Positions 9,822 through 20,795 of a stretch of 35,973 bases of DNA are shown here, in pieces. The notes below the pieces were generated by a model. It was not told where the DNA came from. It saw only the letters and a list, made by a program, of their open reading frames with translations, and did not search any database. The position numbers and the translations under genes were made by a program. Source of the stretch: Sphaerosporella brunnea (taxonomy: Eukaryota; Ascomycota; Pezizomycetes; Pezizales; Pyronemataceae); NCBI GenBank assembly GCA_008704415.1, contig VXIS01000414.1:1-35973 (forward strand), in the 5' to 3' direction. How positions within the stretch are numbered: the stretch's first letter is position 1; every line of letters starts with the position of its first letter.

Positions 9822-10015
9822 TTTAACGTACGTGAGAGGATGGAAATTATACGGAGGCTGTGAGCAGTGAGGAGTTGAAGAAGAAGAAAAAAAACTGAGG
9901 TATACAGAATAGGAGCGGGCGGAGGGAGAGTGTATCAATATATTAAGTACATACCTCTTCCTCATGTTTGATGGTTGGACAGTACAGTAACAAACTGCGA
10001 GCACGTGCAATGCAT

Positions 10016-10040
10016 GCCTGCATGCGCAGCGCATGCAGGC
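10016..10040. repeat. Perfect 25-bp palindrome (12-1-12)
   Basis: GCCTGCATGCGC at 10016-10027 and GCGCATGCAGGC at 10029-10040 are exact reverse complements around a single A. A CACGTG core lies at 10003-10008 and a further TGCATGC overlaps its left side. It sits about 200 bases upstream of the coiled-coil gene start and could be a dimeric regulator site or a cruciform-prone sequence. Confidence 0.85.
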
Positions 10041-11722
10041 TCCCGTGAGAAAACAAAGAAAATCTACCATGTCATCGGCAAAATCTGTTGCTTTCTCAGG
10101 CTGCCGGGCTGATGGACTAGTTTTTTTTTCTTCGTGCTGCATACGGCCGAGCAGTTCCCCGCATCTACAACCTACAAGCAGGCCGTGTGTCATGAGTCTT
10201 CCGCTATCTCTATGGGACATGCGTTAAGAAATATTACTCCCGGGGGTAACAACGACGGTTTTGTTATCTTATTTAATCGCGGAGAATGTTCGTGGTGATG
10301 TTGCGCGGTTTCCGGCAAGTATGGCGCAGCAGAACCGGCGATTCAATATCTACTGCTCCAAAGCCTCGCCCGACCATCCAGTGAGGGGTATGGAGCAGAG
10401 TGAGCAGACTACTATGCAATGGCGATGGAATTCCTGGTGGAAATAGGCTGCGAGGCGTTGTTGGGAACCAGTAGACGTGCCACCAGTCTCTCGCAACAAA
10501 TGAGTCATTAGCAGCGACATGGTACTTCCGCACATGGCTTGCTCTGCGGCAGCGTCACGGCTTTGTGTTATCAATCCGGCCACTTCGTACCCTCAACTCT
10601 TCCTTTCTGCTAGATATTCCGCTCGAATCAGACCCCGCCCCCCGCCCCCCATCGGCCTCGTCTGCCAATATGGGAAGAAGGAACCCACTTGCTTATCCGT
10701 CGAAAGCATCCCGCTTGACATCTTGGATTCGGCGTCGCCGGCAGTCGGCGTCGTCCCTGTGCCCCCCTCCCCCCGGGCGGATGGCCGAGTTTTGGTGGTT
10801 GTGTGTGGAGATCTGCGTTTTGGGAGTGCGACCGAGTGGAATTTATGGTGTACTGTCATGATCGTCGGCGCGGCATCGATGGAGATGCGTCAGCATGAGG
10901 CTGAGGTATCTCCCGTGCCTCTAATCTTGGAGTTAAACAACAAGAGGGTGCGGTCTCATGAATATATCCGATTTGTTGGTTGAGATAAGTGGCCAGGAAG
11001 AAGAAGCGCAGGTAAATTTGACAAGCAAACTTCTTCAAGGCTCGAGCCTGGAAGAATTACCGAAGTACCTCAACCATGGGAATCATGACTACGCTCAGTG
11101 TGATCTGGTAAAAACTACTTGGTAGCTACCCGAAGAGCCGGTGGTTTGGTAGAGACTTTGTTTATCGATTAACACCTCCATTAATTAGCTTCTGTACCTC
11201 CTTTTTTTTCGTCAGCGCGGCATTTGTAGTGCGAGGCATTACCTGCTGGCACTCGGTGCTCGGTGTTTTTGAATGCATTCCGTCGATGGTTTCATGGGAA
11301 TCACTCGACGCGACTAACTACCGCCACGCGGCCGCTTCATTGGTGGAACCTAGCTTCAGGGTTAGACGAAACGCGGCAGGCGCGCAGCCGCGGACTTTAT
11401 TAATCACAGCTTGCCTCAAGTTCCCTACACCGTACCGGCTAGTTTGCGTTTTTACCTCTTCGCGCTATAGAGGTTGTTTCTTGAGGATTCGAAGTGCCGC
11501 TATGATAGGAGGAGCCAGTCATCCTGCCTCACCCATTGCGCCGGATCGAGTGATTAACCACGATACTCTGAGCAACGGCATCTTGATTTTCATAGTAGAG
11601 AACCTAGTATATCGGCGATCGGCGATGATCCATTACACCTAGACCGGCGAGAACTGTGCACTGAAGGCACAACTTCCGCAGAGGTTAGGTAAGTCACCCA
11701 TCATGGATGTATGGCCACCAGA

Positions 11723-11724
<2 letters not shown>

Positions 11725-11766
<42 letters not shown>
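11725..11766 (+). repeat. T42 homopolymer
   Basis: Forty-two consecutive T. On the minus strand this is a poly-A tract, which could be the tail of a retroposed copy or a simple slippage tract. No retroelement sequence could be recognised beside it. Confidence 0.85.
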
Positions 11767-12499
11767 CTTGTCATGAGGCTAGCAAGCTTCCCCAGCTACG
11801 AGTGTTTTGTTTAAGGCTTGTATGGATAATGGCTAGCAGTTTCGGAATATTTATTTTGTTTTATTTATTTACGTCTGCGATGATCGACATTCAAGGCCCA
11901 TTGGCCGTACTTCACCGAGCATCACTCTCCCCTTCCCTAGCTAACCCAAGTCTCATCACGCCCTGTTTCTCCCCACCGGTACTGTCGCGCGTCGCGGTTC
12001 GATTCGCAACTTGCAAGCAACATCTGCAATTGTTCCAAGACAAAAATCGGCGAGACCCGTGCACTCCCGCCCGCCCCCTGTTGAGCAAACGCTTAGTAGG
12101 CACATACTTCTTAGTAAGTACTGAAGAAGTTTGATTTACAACTTTACAGCTGGCGGCGGGCCCTGCGTGGGGGGAAGGCGTCTATCTGTACTTATACTTG
12201 CTTTGTATCTGGCAATGTGCAAAAGGCGGACGGACTCAGGGTCATGAGCGTTCGCGGTCGCATGCAGACAATAAAATCGAGTGTACACACACAATGCAGA
12301 CTCATACACACTCATACACACTCAAGCCACCGCTATAGCATAGTCCTACAAAGCTAGCAGATCGGCCTGGGTCCGCTTTGGAAGCCGCCTGTTTGGTATC
12401 TATCCGATCCGGACCCTTTTTTTTTTTTTTTTTTTGTTTGTCAGTATCATCCGGAGCCATCTCTGGACGAGATTGCGGCTGCTCGTTCGCGCGCGCGCT

Positions 12500-13020
12500 C
12501 AGGCTTGTCAGTAGCCGGCCCAAAACAGCCCGGGTTGGCGGGCTGGCTGAATTGGTCAGCCGGGCTGCCTCATGGCGAGTGATCCCTCGTGCGGCGCTCC
12601 GCGTTGCTCAGCCCCCCCTTCAATGAACATTCGCAATGCACTGGAACTGTTGATCTTGTGCCAACGCGATCGCTTCTGCACCAATGAAAGCAATCCCTTT
12701 CAGCTCGGGCTCGGGGCCGTGGCGAGGTGAGCCTTGGTTGGCCAAGAGGTGCCAGTCAAACCACGCATGGGTGGATCAATACAATGGCGGCCGTTAAATC
12801 TAGAAGCCAATATATTCTCGGAAATAGTTTTACATGACAGACAGCCATGCATCCATTGGCAGTGTGTGTTTTTTTCGCCGGTTTTGCCGTCGATGCACCT
12901 TGTGCGAGTCAAACAGCGGCGGGTTGTCATTGCAGCAAAACAGCCCAACCCGGGCCGCCAAGGTAGCCCCCATGCAGCCATTGGGCAGCCGGCCCGGCAC
13001 GCTGGCTATTTACAAGCCTG
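12500..13020. mobile_element. Probable non-autonomous DNA transposon (MITE, hAT-like ends)
   Basis: The left end at 12500-12519 and the reverse complement of the right end at 13020-13001 both read CAGGCTTGT.A.TAGCC.GC, matching at 17 of 20 positions. The three differences are C/A at position 10 and G/A at two others. Inside each end is an inverted GCCCGGGTTGG (12528-12538, and on the minus strand 12955-12945). The element is about 520 bp with no transposase. CAG-starting ends with GGCCCGG-rich subterminal repeats recall hAT elements. No 8-bp target duplication is visible, so one boundary may have decayed. The assignment is tentative. Confidence 0.45.
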
Positions 13021-13527
13021 CACACCGAGTTCGAAATGTTTCGGCCTCTGAAAAGGACCCTTGGGCCCTGTGAGAAGGAAACAGGGGCTAGTTGGTTAAG
13101 ATCATGGGGTGTCACTCGTGGTTTCAGTAGAGTGGATGGAAACAATCAATCAGCTGTGTAAACTCATCGCGAATAATCGCAATCGTCATTTAGGCGCTCA
13201 ATTTTCCTCCACTGACATCACTTTAAGTCCCAAAAGAAAAAGAAAACAAGAGATAAACCAAAAAGCAAATGGGAATGCAAGTACATAATACACCCTCGGG
13301 CTTGAAGTGCAGTCTACATCCTCTTGACCCAATCCTCGCCCACCCTCCCCACATCCAGCACCTTCAATTCTTTATCCCTCCCCATCTGATCCACAATCCA
13401 CTGTCCGGTCGCTGGATCTCTAACCGCAACGATACCCATTCCATAACAGCTCTGACCACCGCGCCCACCTCTCCCACAAGACCCCCCTCAATGTGCACCC
13501 CCGCCAGCTGGCATCGAGCTGGCAGAG
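13021..13527. other. Intergenic region, no supported gene
   Basis: About 500 bases between the MITE-like element and the p24-like remnant. An open frame from 13269 runs into the remnant, but its sequence up to about 13520 does not resemble the GOLD domain expected upstream of a p24 tail. Nothing else was seen. Confidence 0.5.
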
Positions 13528-13658
13528 CCAGTGAGAGATACCAACGAGAGCACGAACGAGAGCTCGTCAAGTACTTCGCTGTTGCGGTCATGTCGGCGCT
13601 GGGTGCTTGGCAGGTGTTCTACCTGCGGGCGTACATCAGGAGCAAGCATCTCATTTAG
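13528..13658 (+). pseudogene. Frameshifted 3' end of a p24/Erp cargo-receptor gene
   Basis: One frame encodes PVRDTNESTNE, as in the region before the membrane helix of fungal p24 family proteins. After a shift, the frame that ends at the TAG at 13656-13658 encodes VKYFAVAVMSALGAWQ followed by VFYLRAYIRSKHLI, the typical p24 transmembrane helix with its aromatic/dibasic cytosolic tail for COPI/COPII sorting. Around 13562 there are five bases (AGCTC) where the family pattern needs three, giving the shift. No lumenal GOLD domain is recognisable upstream in any frame. I read it as a decayed partial copy of an ER-Golgi cargo receptor gene. The family assignment rests on this short tail only. Confidence 0.42.
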
Positions 13659-14440
13659 ATGGAAATACCCGCTTGGTTTTTTTGGGGGGGTGGAGGGGAT
13701 TGCTTGGGCTGTTCGGAGGAGATGGGGTTTTTGTGTGTCTTCTGGCGTGCATCAAAAGGGCAGGCGTGCAATAATGAACGAACGCAACGTATGATGGTCG
13801 ATACTGTCTTTCAAGTTATGATGCGAAACCTAGGTCTGTGACCATTTCTTGGTTTTCCCCATTCACTCTTTGCTCTGCTCCAAAATGATGATTTTCAAAT
13901 CTCGTGATCCAGCGCCACGCCAACACCAATACCGCCACTGCCACCGCCACCTTCCAAGACAGCTTCATCAACCGCGCGCTCCCACCCTCCCCCCTGTTCC
14001 GTTCGCAATTTCGCGGGCTCGGTTCTCCCCCAGCAAAAAAGCACAATTAAGTCCCCACTTCGTCATCTCCCATCTACTCTAATACCAACCGCCGAGGGAA
14101 GAGGGGAACGGCACGCAACGCACGCACCACTACCACCAAGTTCCACGCTCCTTAACACTCAGAAAAGTGAAAAAAAAAACGAAACGGACGAGAGAGAGAC
14201 CAACTGCCCACCATCCGTGTCCCTCCCGTCCCGCGAAAAAACAAAAAAACAAAAAAGGAGTTTGATTTCGCGACTCAGGCTCACCACCCTTCTCTCCTCC
14301 CCCCCCCCCAGCACACGAAACAACCCTGAAGGAAGCGAAGCTGAGCTCCTCCTGAAGACAACCTACACTCTCTTTCACGACCAACCACCTCCTTCCTCCT
14401 CCATCCGACTACCCTCCCTTTCTCTCGCCCCCCTTCTACG
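13659..14440. other. Intergenic region with the calponin-homology gene leader
   Basis: No supported gene. From about 14100 to the start codon at 14441 the plus strand is pyrimidine-rich, with a C run at 14299-14309, as often seen in fungal promoters and 5' leaders. Short A runs occur near 14170 and 14238-14258. Confidence 0.55.
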
Positions 14441-16587
14441 ATGGCCTCTCTCAATAAAGATCTCGCCCGCTCGAGGCGAGCAAAATATTCCCCCGATGCT
14501 GCGGCGGATGTGAGCAACTGGCTCTCGTCAGCTCTGGGGGAGCCCTTGCCCAAGGGCGATCTTATGGATGTTCTGAAAGATGGGACGATACTGTGCCGGT
14601 AAAACCACACCCATAATATGCGGACTATTGGTGTTAGCTACATGTGCACATTTCTAACACACCACTTTTGCGACGAACAGACTCGTCAGTCTCCTCGATG
14701 GCGTAAACCTTAAACCCAAAAAATCCGCTATGCCCTTCGTGCAAATGGAAAACATTGCACAGTTTCTGGCCGCTATCACGAACCCGCCTGTGTCGCTGCA
14801 GCCGCATGATCGCTTCCTCACTGTAGACCTCTTCGAGAAAAAGGATCCCGCCCAGGTTCTCCAGTGTCTCGGCGCCTTCTCCCGTGTTGCCCACAACCTC
14901 CAGCCAGCCGCTTTCCCCGATACCGTCGGTGGCCTCAAAAGCGCTCTACCTGCTTCCTCCGGCGGCGCCACCTCACCCACTGCAAAGGAAAAGAAAAGTG
15001 TACCCGTGACGGCGTGGACGAAGCCAAGCCAGGAGGGAACTACTGCACCTGCTTGGAATGTCGCGCAATACGGATACATGGGTGGCGCCAGCCAGGGAAA
15101 TCAGGGAATCATGTTTGGTGGGCGAAGACAGATCACGGCCACGCCGGCGGCGGGTGGCCTCGGGCTCAGCGAAAGGGAGAAGCAGAAAAAGAGGGAACAG
15201 GAACAAGAGGAGCGCGATCGTCTCAAGAAACAAAATGAGGCTGAGAAGGAGGCGTTGAAGCGCCAAGAGGCGGATCGAGTACAGGTGGAAGCCAAGCGTG
15301 CAGAGATGAGACGTATTGCGGATGAGAAGGCGCGGCAGGTGGTACTAAAGAGGGAGGAGGAAGATAAGGCGAGAAAGGCGGAGCTCCAGCGTCTCGATGA
15401 TCAGCGGAAGGAACGGGCGCGACAACAGGAAGCTGCCCGACAAGAAGCGGCTAGGAAAGCCGAAGAAGCTAGGAAAGCTGAAGCAGCCCGCGCAACTGAG
15501 ATTCGCCGCCTCGAAGAAGCAGCAGCGAAGCAAGCTGAGCTCCTGCGCTTGGAGGAGGAAGCTGCAGCCAAAGAAGAAGCCCTCCGCCAAGCGGCCGCAC
15601 TCCGTCTCCAGAAAGAAGAACAACTTCGGCGAGCAGAAGAAGAAGCTGCCATGGAGCGTGAACGAGAGCTGGAACGCGAGCGACAAGCTATGGAGCAACG
15701 CCGATGGCAAGAAGAAGAAGCCCGTACACGTTTCGACGAGAGCGCCCGAAGCAGCGTCATGACTGCCTCCCGCCGTCTGGCATCCGCTCAAAGCGCACGA
15801 AGCAGTATCGCCACAACTTCCGCCGAAATCGAATTGGCTCGTGAGAGAGAACGCGTCCGCCAACTGGAGCGCGAGCTTGAGAAGGCGCGTGAACGCGAGA
15901 AGATCTACGAAGCTGAGAAGGAGGCGCGAAGACGCGAGGAGACCGAACGTATGCGTCGCGAAGCGGCAGAAGTCATAAGACATCGCACCGGCGAGCGTGC
16001 TGCAGCCGCTCAGCGGACCTACATACAAACCCACCTCACCGGCGACCGGCCAATGCCTGCCCACGTAACGCGCCACGACCGAGATCGCGAATCCGCCGAG
16101 CTTGAGGAGGAGCGGAGGTTTTTGCAGGGCGCCTGGGCACGGGAATCGGTGCTGACGCCACCGGTGACCGAACCCACCGATAGCCGACCAGCGAGCTTGA
16201 GCAAGAGTGCTCCGCGCGCATTGCCAACACCACCAAGGAAACTACCACCAACTCCTGTCGAGGTGAAGAGACAACACAGCTGGGAGAAGGGGGATGACGA
16301 GACCCCGCTCGTTAGCCCTACTGCTTCGGAGGAGGTGAGAGCGGATTGGAACAGGTAGGTTTTACTTCACGTTAGATAGAATAATTTTGGACAGTTTGGC
16401 TGACGCAAGTGACAGATTGTCGTTTTTGGAGCGGGAACGGGAGAAGGAGCGGCAGCGACAGAAAGAATGGGAGCGCGATCAGATGGAATCGCAAAGGCTT
16501 GCGGCTACTACTTCATCTACCGCGGCGGCGGCGGCGGCGAGCGAGGATCCGTATGGGTATGCTGATGATATTCTTGATATGTATTGA
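14441..16587 (+). CDS. Calponin-homology domain protein with long coiled coil
   Basis: Probable actin-binding protein, related at its N-terminus to fungal transgelin (Scp1/Stg1). Exons 14441-14598, 14681-16354 and 16416-16587, giving 667 residues. A single calponin-homology domain spans about residues 17-125 and crosses the first junction (DGTILC-R-LVSLLDGVNL). A calponin-type repeat lies at 183-203, with YMGGASQGNQGI and a following FGGRRQI. From about 215 to 500 the protein is a highly charged Glu/Lys/Arg/Ala coiled coil, then a Pro-rich stretch (PTPPRKLPPTP) and a short tail ending DDILDMY. Classical Scp1/transgelin is about 200 residues, so the coiled coil is a large extension. The last intron has two in-frame acceptors, 16394 and 16415; I prefer 16415 because a GCTGAC branch precedes it and the intron would otherwise be only 40 nt. 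The domain calls are secure; the cellular role is inferred. Confidence 0.9.
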
Positions 16588-18286
16588 TTGCATTTCGCTT
16601 CTCTGGCCCACGGGCCTTGCTTTCTGGCTGGCCTTGCGGTCATGCAGCCGTCCGCTCCCTTGGCTTCGAGGCCTGGCCGTTCGTGCGTGGCTTGCATTTC
16701 TGTTTTATTATTTTCTCTTTCCTTGTTCGATTCTTTTTTTGTCCCAATTTTTGGATCTTTATGACTCTTTAGTCCTCTTCGTACTTTCTTTTGGAACGGC
16801 AGCCTTTTTCTTTCTTTTGCCCCTTCTGCTGCCGGTCTTGGTGTTGCCGAACACATGGCATTTTCTTGAGTTCCTCGTCACTCATTCATATCCGGCTTTT
16901 TCGGTTTTTTTTTCTTTTTTCTTTTTTTGCTTTTTTCATCTATTTACCCCTTAAAATGTATACTAGAACTGGTGATTTCCTTTACTTTCTGTCACTCTCT
17001 CTCAATATTGTCTGTTTATGGGCTTTTTCTTTTTTCACTCTTTCCTTTTTCCTTTTTCCTTATCTCCACGGATAGATTGGATGGGATACACTGCATAGGC
17101 CAGACGGATCTGCTGGCAAGGGGTTTTTCTTTTTTCTTTTTCTCCTATACATCGAGCTACCTAGCTCGTCAAAAGAAAATAATATATCCTGCTTTTTAGC
17201 TTGGCATACTCACTCAGCTGCTTCTTGTCTTGCGTTCTCCGTTCCATTTTCCTTTCGATTGAGTATGGGCGCTGACGATGCCGTGGCTTTAAGATCGAGA
17301 GCTCTCCTGTCGAGTCCGAATGCTGCCGGCCGCGGAGGATGGGCGGCGAGGGGCATGCGCTGGCAGATGGGCAGGGGCTGAATGATGCATCAGTGGTGGT
17401 GGTCTTACTACTACTACATACTATACATGTTTCCTTTTTCCTGGAGCGCCGGTCGTCAATGTTATGTATGTTATTGACTCAGTTCCCTGTGTATGTTCGC
17501 GCGAATACTCTCGTAACTATAATGCTGGACCTCTGTAACCAATGCCCAACCTTCATGCTGCCTGCGAGAGCTCATATCTCAGCATCCAGTCTCTGGGCAG
17601 AACGAGTTAGGGGATCCGGTACCGGTGGGCATTGTGTGTAGCTGTCCGCCGTGTAAACTGCGTCTTCCTCTGCCTCTCCTCTGCATCTTCTCCACGCCTT
17701 CGGCTCTCATCGTCTGTTCCATAAGCCTAGACCTCCGCCCCAACTCACTACTGCTGTCCCTCCGCCCTCCCAAACCAGCCCTCGGCAGGATCCGGGCCAG
17801 TCATCTCGAGCTCTGCTGACGATGGTCAAATTACGCCATGGTTATGCACTCGTCTGTCATTGAATTTGCTTCGCTTTTAGACTTGATACTGTTAGATGTT
17901 GCACACGCTGAGCCTTCACCGATATCAATGTATATCATGAACTCCTCAGTCAAGACTCCGAACTGTACTATATGTACTCTATGCCTAGGATCCTCAATCA
18001 TGTTTCTTGGGAGGAGTATCTGAGGATTCCAGGCGGTGCACACGTACGTCGCCGCTTCCCGTCCGTACAAAGCGTCAGGGCTACTCCAGCAAACATCCTG
18101 AAAGGCGTCAGAACGACCAACCTCAACACGTAGCAACCCAGGGAAACAACTATAAAGAGCAGCTCTTTCTCTCGCAGCTTCTCTTCATCCTTCCTACTTA
18201 CCACCACCCTCATCTCTCCTTAGCACAAACATCCAACAACACCTCTCCTCACCACTTTCTCTTTTTTCTACCCGTCAATCACAAAA
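16588..18286. other. Intergenic region, 3' UTR and promoter of flanking genes
   Basis: T-rich sequence from about 16690 to 17200 is probably the 3' end of the calponin-homology transcript and beyond. No frame has recognisable content. The last 150 bases are the promoter and leader of the zinc-knuckle gene, with a TATA box at 18151. Confidence 0.55.
18151..18156 (+). promoter_or_regulatory. TATA box of the zinc-knuckle gene
   Basis: TATAAA lies 131 bases upstream of the start codon at 18287 and is followed by a pyrimidine-rich stretch, a common layout for a highly expressed fungal gene. Assigned by position and sequence only. Confidence 0.5.
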
Positions 18287-20464
18287 ATGTCGTTTTGGGA
18301 CGACCCTGCCGATACGACCACCGATGGTATGTGTTCCTCGTGTCTCGTGTTTGTTCCTTCGACTTCTCGGGATCCGATCGATCAGCTGTTTCATGATGCT
18401 CTGTTTCGGCACGCATATTTATGATCCTCGTCGTCGGCGTCACTGTTGATTCCCGCTGCTTCCCGCTGCTTTTGATGCTGTTTGATACCCTTCGGATTGT
18501 TGCGATGATGTTATCATTTCCCGCTATTTTTTTATTTTTTTTCGCGTGCTGACTTGAGGTTTGCTTACAGCTTGGGTCGCTCCTTCTGCTCCCAAGAGCG
18601 AGTCTTTCAAGGCTGGACCCCCACCCGACACTGGTCGCATGTCCTTTGGAGGTGACGAGGCCAACAACGACGCTCGTGATGATGGCCCTCGTGACAACAC
18701 TTGTCGTTAGTAAGTAATTTTTTCATCACACTTCATCACATCCCATCACTCATCACATCCCATCACTCATTACATCTCCTTCATCAATGCTCAACAATAT
18801 CACTAACGTTTTGTGATAGCTGCCACGAGGAGGGACACATGGCTCGGGAGTGCCCTAAAAAGCCGGCCAATGATGGCGGTTGCTTTAACTGTGGTGAGCA
18901 CGGTCACAACAAGTCGGAGTGCCCCAACCCTCGCAAGTTCACTGGCGTTTGCCGGCACTGTGCCAAGGAAGGACACGCTGCTAGAGAGTGCCCTGAGAGG
19001 TCTGCTATGATTTGCCGCAACTGTCTGCAGGAGGGTTTGTGATCTTAAAGTTGTCTTTTTGTGAATTTCACTGACAGATTTGCAGGACACTCTGCTGCCG
19101 AGTGTACCGAGGCTCGCAAGCTCGATTTGGGCCACATCAAGGACCGCTCTCAGGAGGAGGCTTGGAACCTCATGAAGGCGGCTAACGATGCTGAAGAGTT
19201 CGACGAGTTCAAGACCCACATGTTGGAATACATCAAGGCTAGCCCAGGTCTTAGTCTTGACGAGCTCGAGATGGCATTCCGTCATCAGGGATTCCGTTAC
19301 TATTTGTACGCCCTGACCGTTGATGTTACCTATGACAAGTGCTTGATTGGTCCCCACGGCGAACTTGGTTGCAAGTACATCTGGACGTTGAACAAAACTG
19401 CCCGTCCACGTCGCTCCAAGATGATCCTTCATCGCATGGCTGCTACTCCCGAGGAGAACGTCGAGCGTCTTAAGCTTGCGGGAACGATTGAGCAGGAGCT
19501 TGGTCCCTTCTGTCACCAGTGCAAGTGTAAGTTGTATGCTTGACTTGTGGATTGTGCTGTGCTAACTTTCAGCAGCCAAGGGTCATATTCGTGCCACTTG
19601 TGAGGTGGAGGTTCCAGAGGACAGCATGAAAGAACGTGTGGTCCTGAAGTGCTCCAACTGCCAGGGCTTGGATCATCGTATCCGAGATTGCCCCGAGCCT
19701 CGCAAGAACTTTAATGCTTGCAGGAACTGTGGTGAAGAGGGACATCGTGCTACTGACTGCACCAACCCTCGCGTTGCTTCGGGTGACACCGAGTGCCGTG
19801 GATGTGGCGGCAAGGGTCACTTCTCCAAAGATTGCCCTGAGCGTAAGAGCGGCTCTGATGAGTGCTTCAACTGCGGGTACGTTTACATCGTCTCATTTCA
19901 AAACCTCTGCTAATTTCTTCAGTGAAACCGGTCACCGTTCGTCTGACTGCACCAACGAGAGGGTTCCCAAGTGCAGGAACTGTGACGAGCGTGGTCACAT
20001 TTCCAAGGAGTGCCCCAAGCCTCGTGATATCACCCGTGTCAAGTGCAACCAGTGCGGTGAGAGTAAGTTCATTCCCAATTCATTTACACCTGATTCTTAT
20101 ACTGACTATTGTAGTGGGACATTTCAGCCGCAACTGTACCAAGCCTGCCGAGGCTGAGCCCGAGGAGGTCGTCTACGGTGGTACTAAGACCAAGGGCAAC
20201 ACTGCTTACGTCGGTGACTGGGGTAAGGGTGACGATGATACCAAGGCCAAGGGCAACACTGCTTACGTCGGTGACTGGGGTAAGGGTGACGATGATACCA
20301 AGGCCAAGGGTGACGATGATACCAAGGCCAAGGGCAAGACTGCTTCCGTGTGTGACTGGGGCAAGGGTGACACTGGTACCGCTTCCGTGGGTGGTTGGGG
20401 CCAGGGCACGGACGCTGCCGTTGGCTGGAACACCGACAACACTGCTGATGAGGGCGGTTGGTAA
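18287..20464 (+). CDS. Zinc-knuckle (CCHC) nucleic-acid-binding protein, eleven knuckles
   Basis: Likely single-stranded RNA/DNA-binding protein of the CNBP/Gis2-like type, often annotated CnjB in fungi. Seven exons: 18287-18326, 18571-18709, 18820-19034, 19086-19526, 19576-19876, 19923-20062 and 20115-20464, giving 541 residues. Four CX2CX4HX4C knuckles occupy about residues 58-139. A helical, non-knuckle domain of about 130 residues follows. Knuckles five to eleven fill 274-434. The tail (435-541) is made of KAKGNTAYVGDWGKGDDDT repeats with a 57-nt DNA period and ends GGW. Five of the six introns fall within knuckle codons, and each junction restores the Cys/His spacing, which fixes the splice sites. 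At the fourth intron the acceptor is CAGCAG; the second AG gives correct spacing, the first would add one Ala. The first intron is 244 nt. Start chosen at the first ATG after the TATA box. Convergent with the GFA gene. Confidence 0.93.
20192..20345 (+). repeat. 57-bp coding tandem repeat (WG tail)
   Basis: The unit starting AAGGGCAACACTGCTTACG recurs at 20192 and 20249, with a third shortened and altered copy further on. It encodes the KGNTAYVGDWGKGDDDTKA repeats in the tail of the zinc-knuckle protein. The copies are almost identical, pointing to recent duplication. Confidence 0.85.
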
Positions 20465-20795
20465 AGAACGAACGCGAAAGGATATCAAGCATCAACCCAT
20501 GTGCTAGGGATATATGATATCATTGGCATGTTGTAACTGGTATTGTGTTCAATTTCTTCTGACCTGTACTGCAAAAAAGGACGGGTTATAATTGGGTAGC
20601 GGAATCAATGTGTTTTAACCCTATCGTGAGGTTTATTGTGATACCTTGGGTGTGTGATGGGCACTTAGGATCCTTGTAGATGCTTTCACAAAGATACGAT
20701 ACCATGAGTACTCGGTGTTTTGTTTAGCCCTTCAAAACCACGATTCAAACCCATCCAAAAAAAAAAAAAAAAAAAAATCAAAATCAAAATCAAAA
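20465..20795. other. Convergent intergenic gap
   Basis: This 331-base gap holds the 3' ends of the zinc-knuckle gene (rightward) and the GFA gene (leftward). It contains an A run near 20757-20777 and a TCAAAA hexanucleotide repeat that overlaps the GFA stop codon. No gene is present. Confidence 0.7.

Larger units (their letters stand above)
9822..12499. other. Intergenic region, no supported gene
   Basis: About 2.7 kb with only short overlapping frames on both strands and no recognisable domains. It holds a 25-bp palindrome (10016-10040), a GCACTCGGTG repeat motif near 11249, a run of 42 T (11725-11766) and a T run near 12418-12435. The part next to 9821 should hold the promoter of the coiled-coil gene. 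Confidence 0.55.

Noticed and set aside
10519..10983. Plus-strand ORF of 154 codons
   Set aside because: No recognisable domain, Pro/Ser/Arg-rich composition, overlapping minus frames of similar length and no supporting splice sites.
11229..11642. Plus-strand ORF of 137 codons
   Set aside because: Starts with GTG, has no domain and unremarkable composition; it lies in repeat-containing intergenic DNA.
11985..12015. tRNA T-arm-like GGTTCGATTC
   Set aside because: No five-base stem around the loop and no cloverleaf could be folded upstream.
15345..16076. Minus-strand ORF of 243 codons
   Set aside because: Antisense shadow of the coiled-coil part of the calponin-homology gene; Glu/Lys-rich coding gives long Ser/Leu/Phe-rich antisense frames.
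18803..19516. Minus-strand ORF of 237 codons
   Set aside because: Antisense of zinc-knuckle exons whose conserved Cys/His spacing clearly fixes the coding strand.
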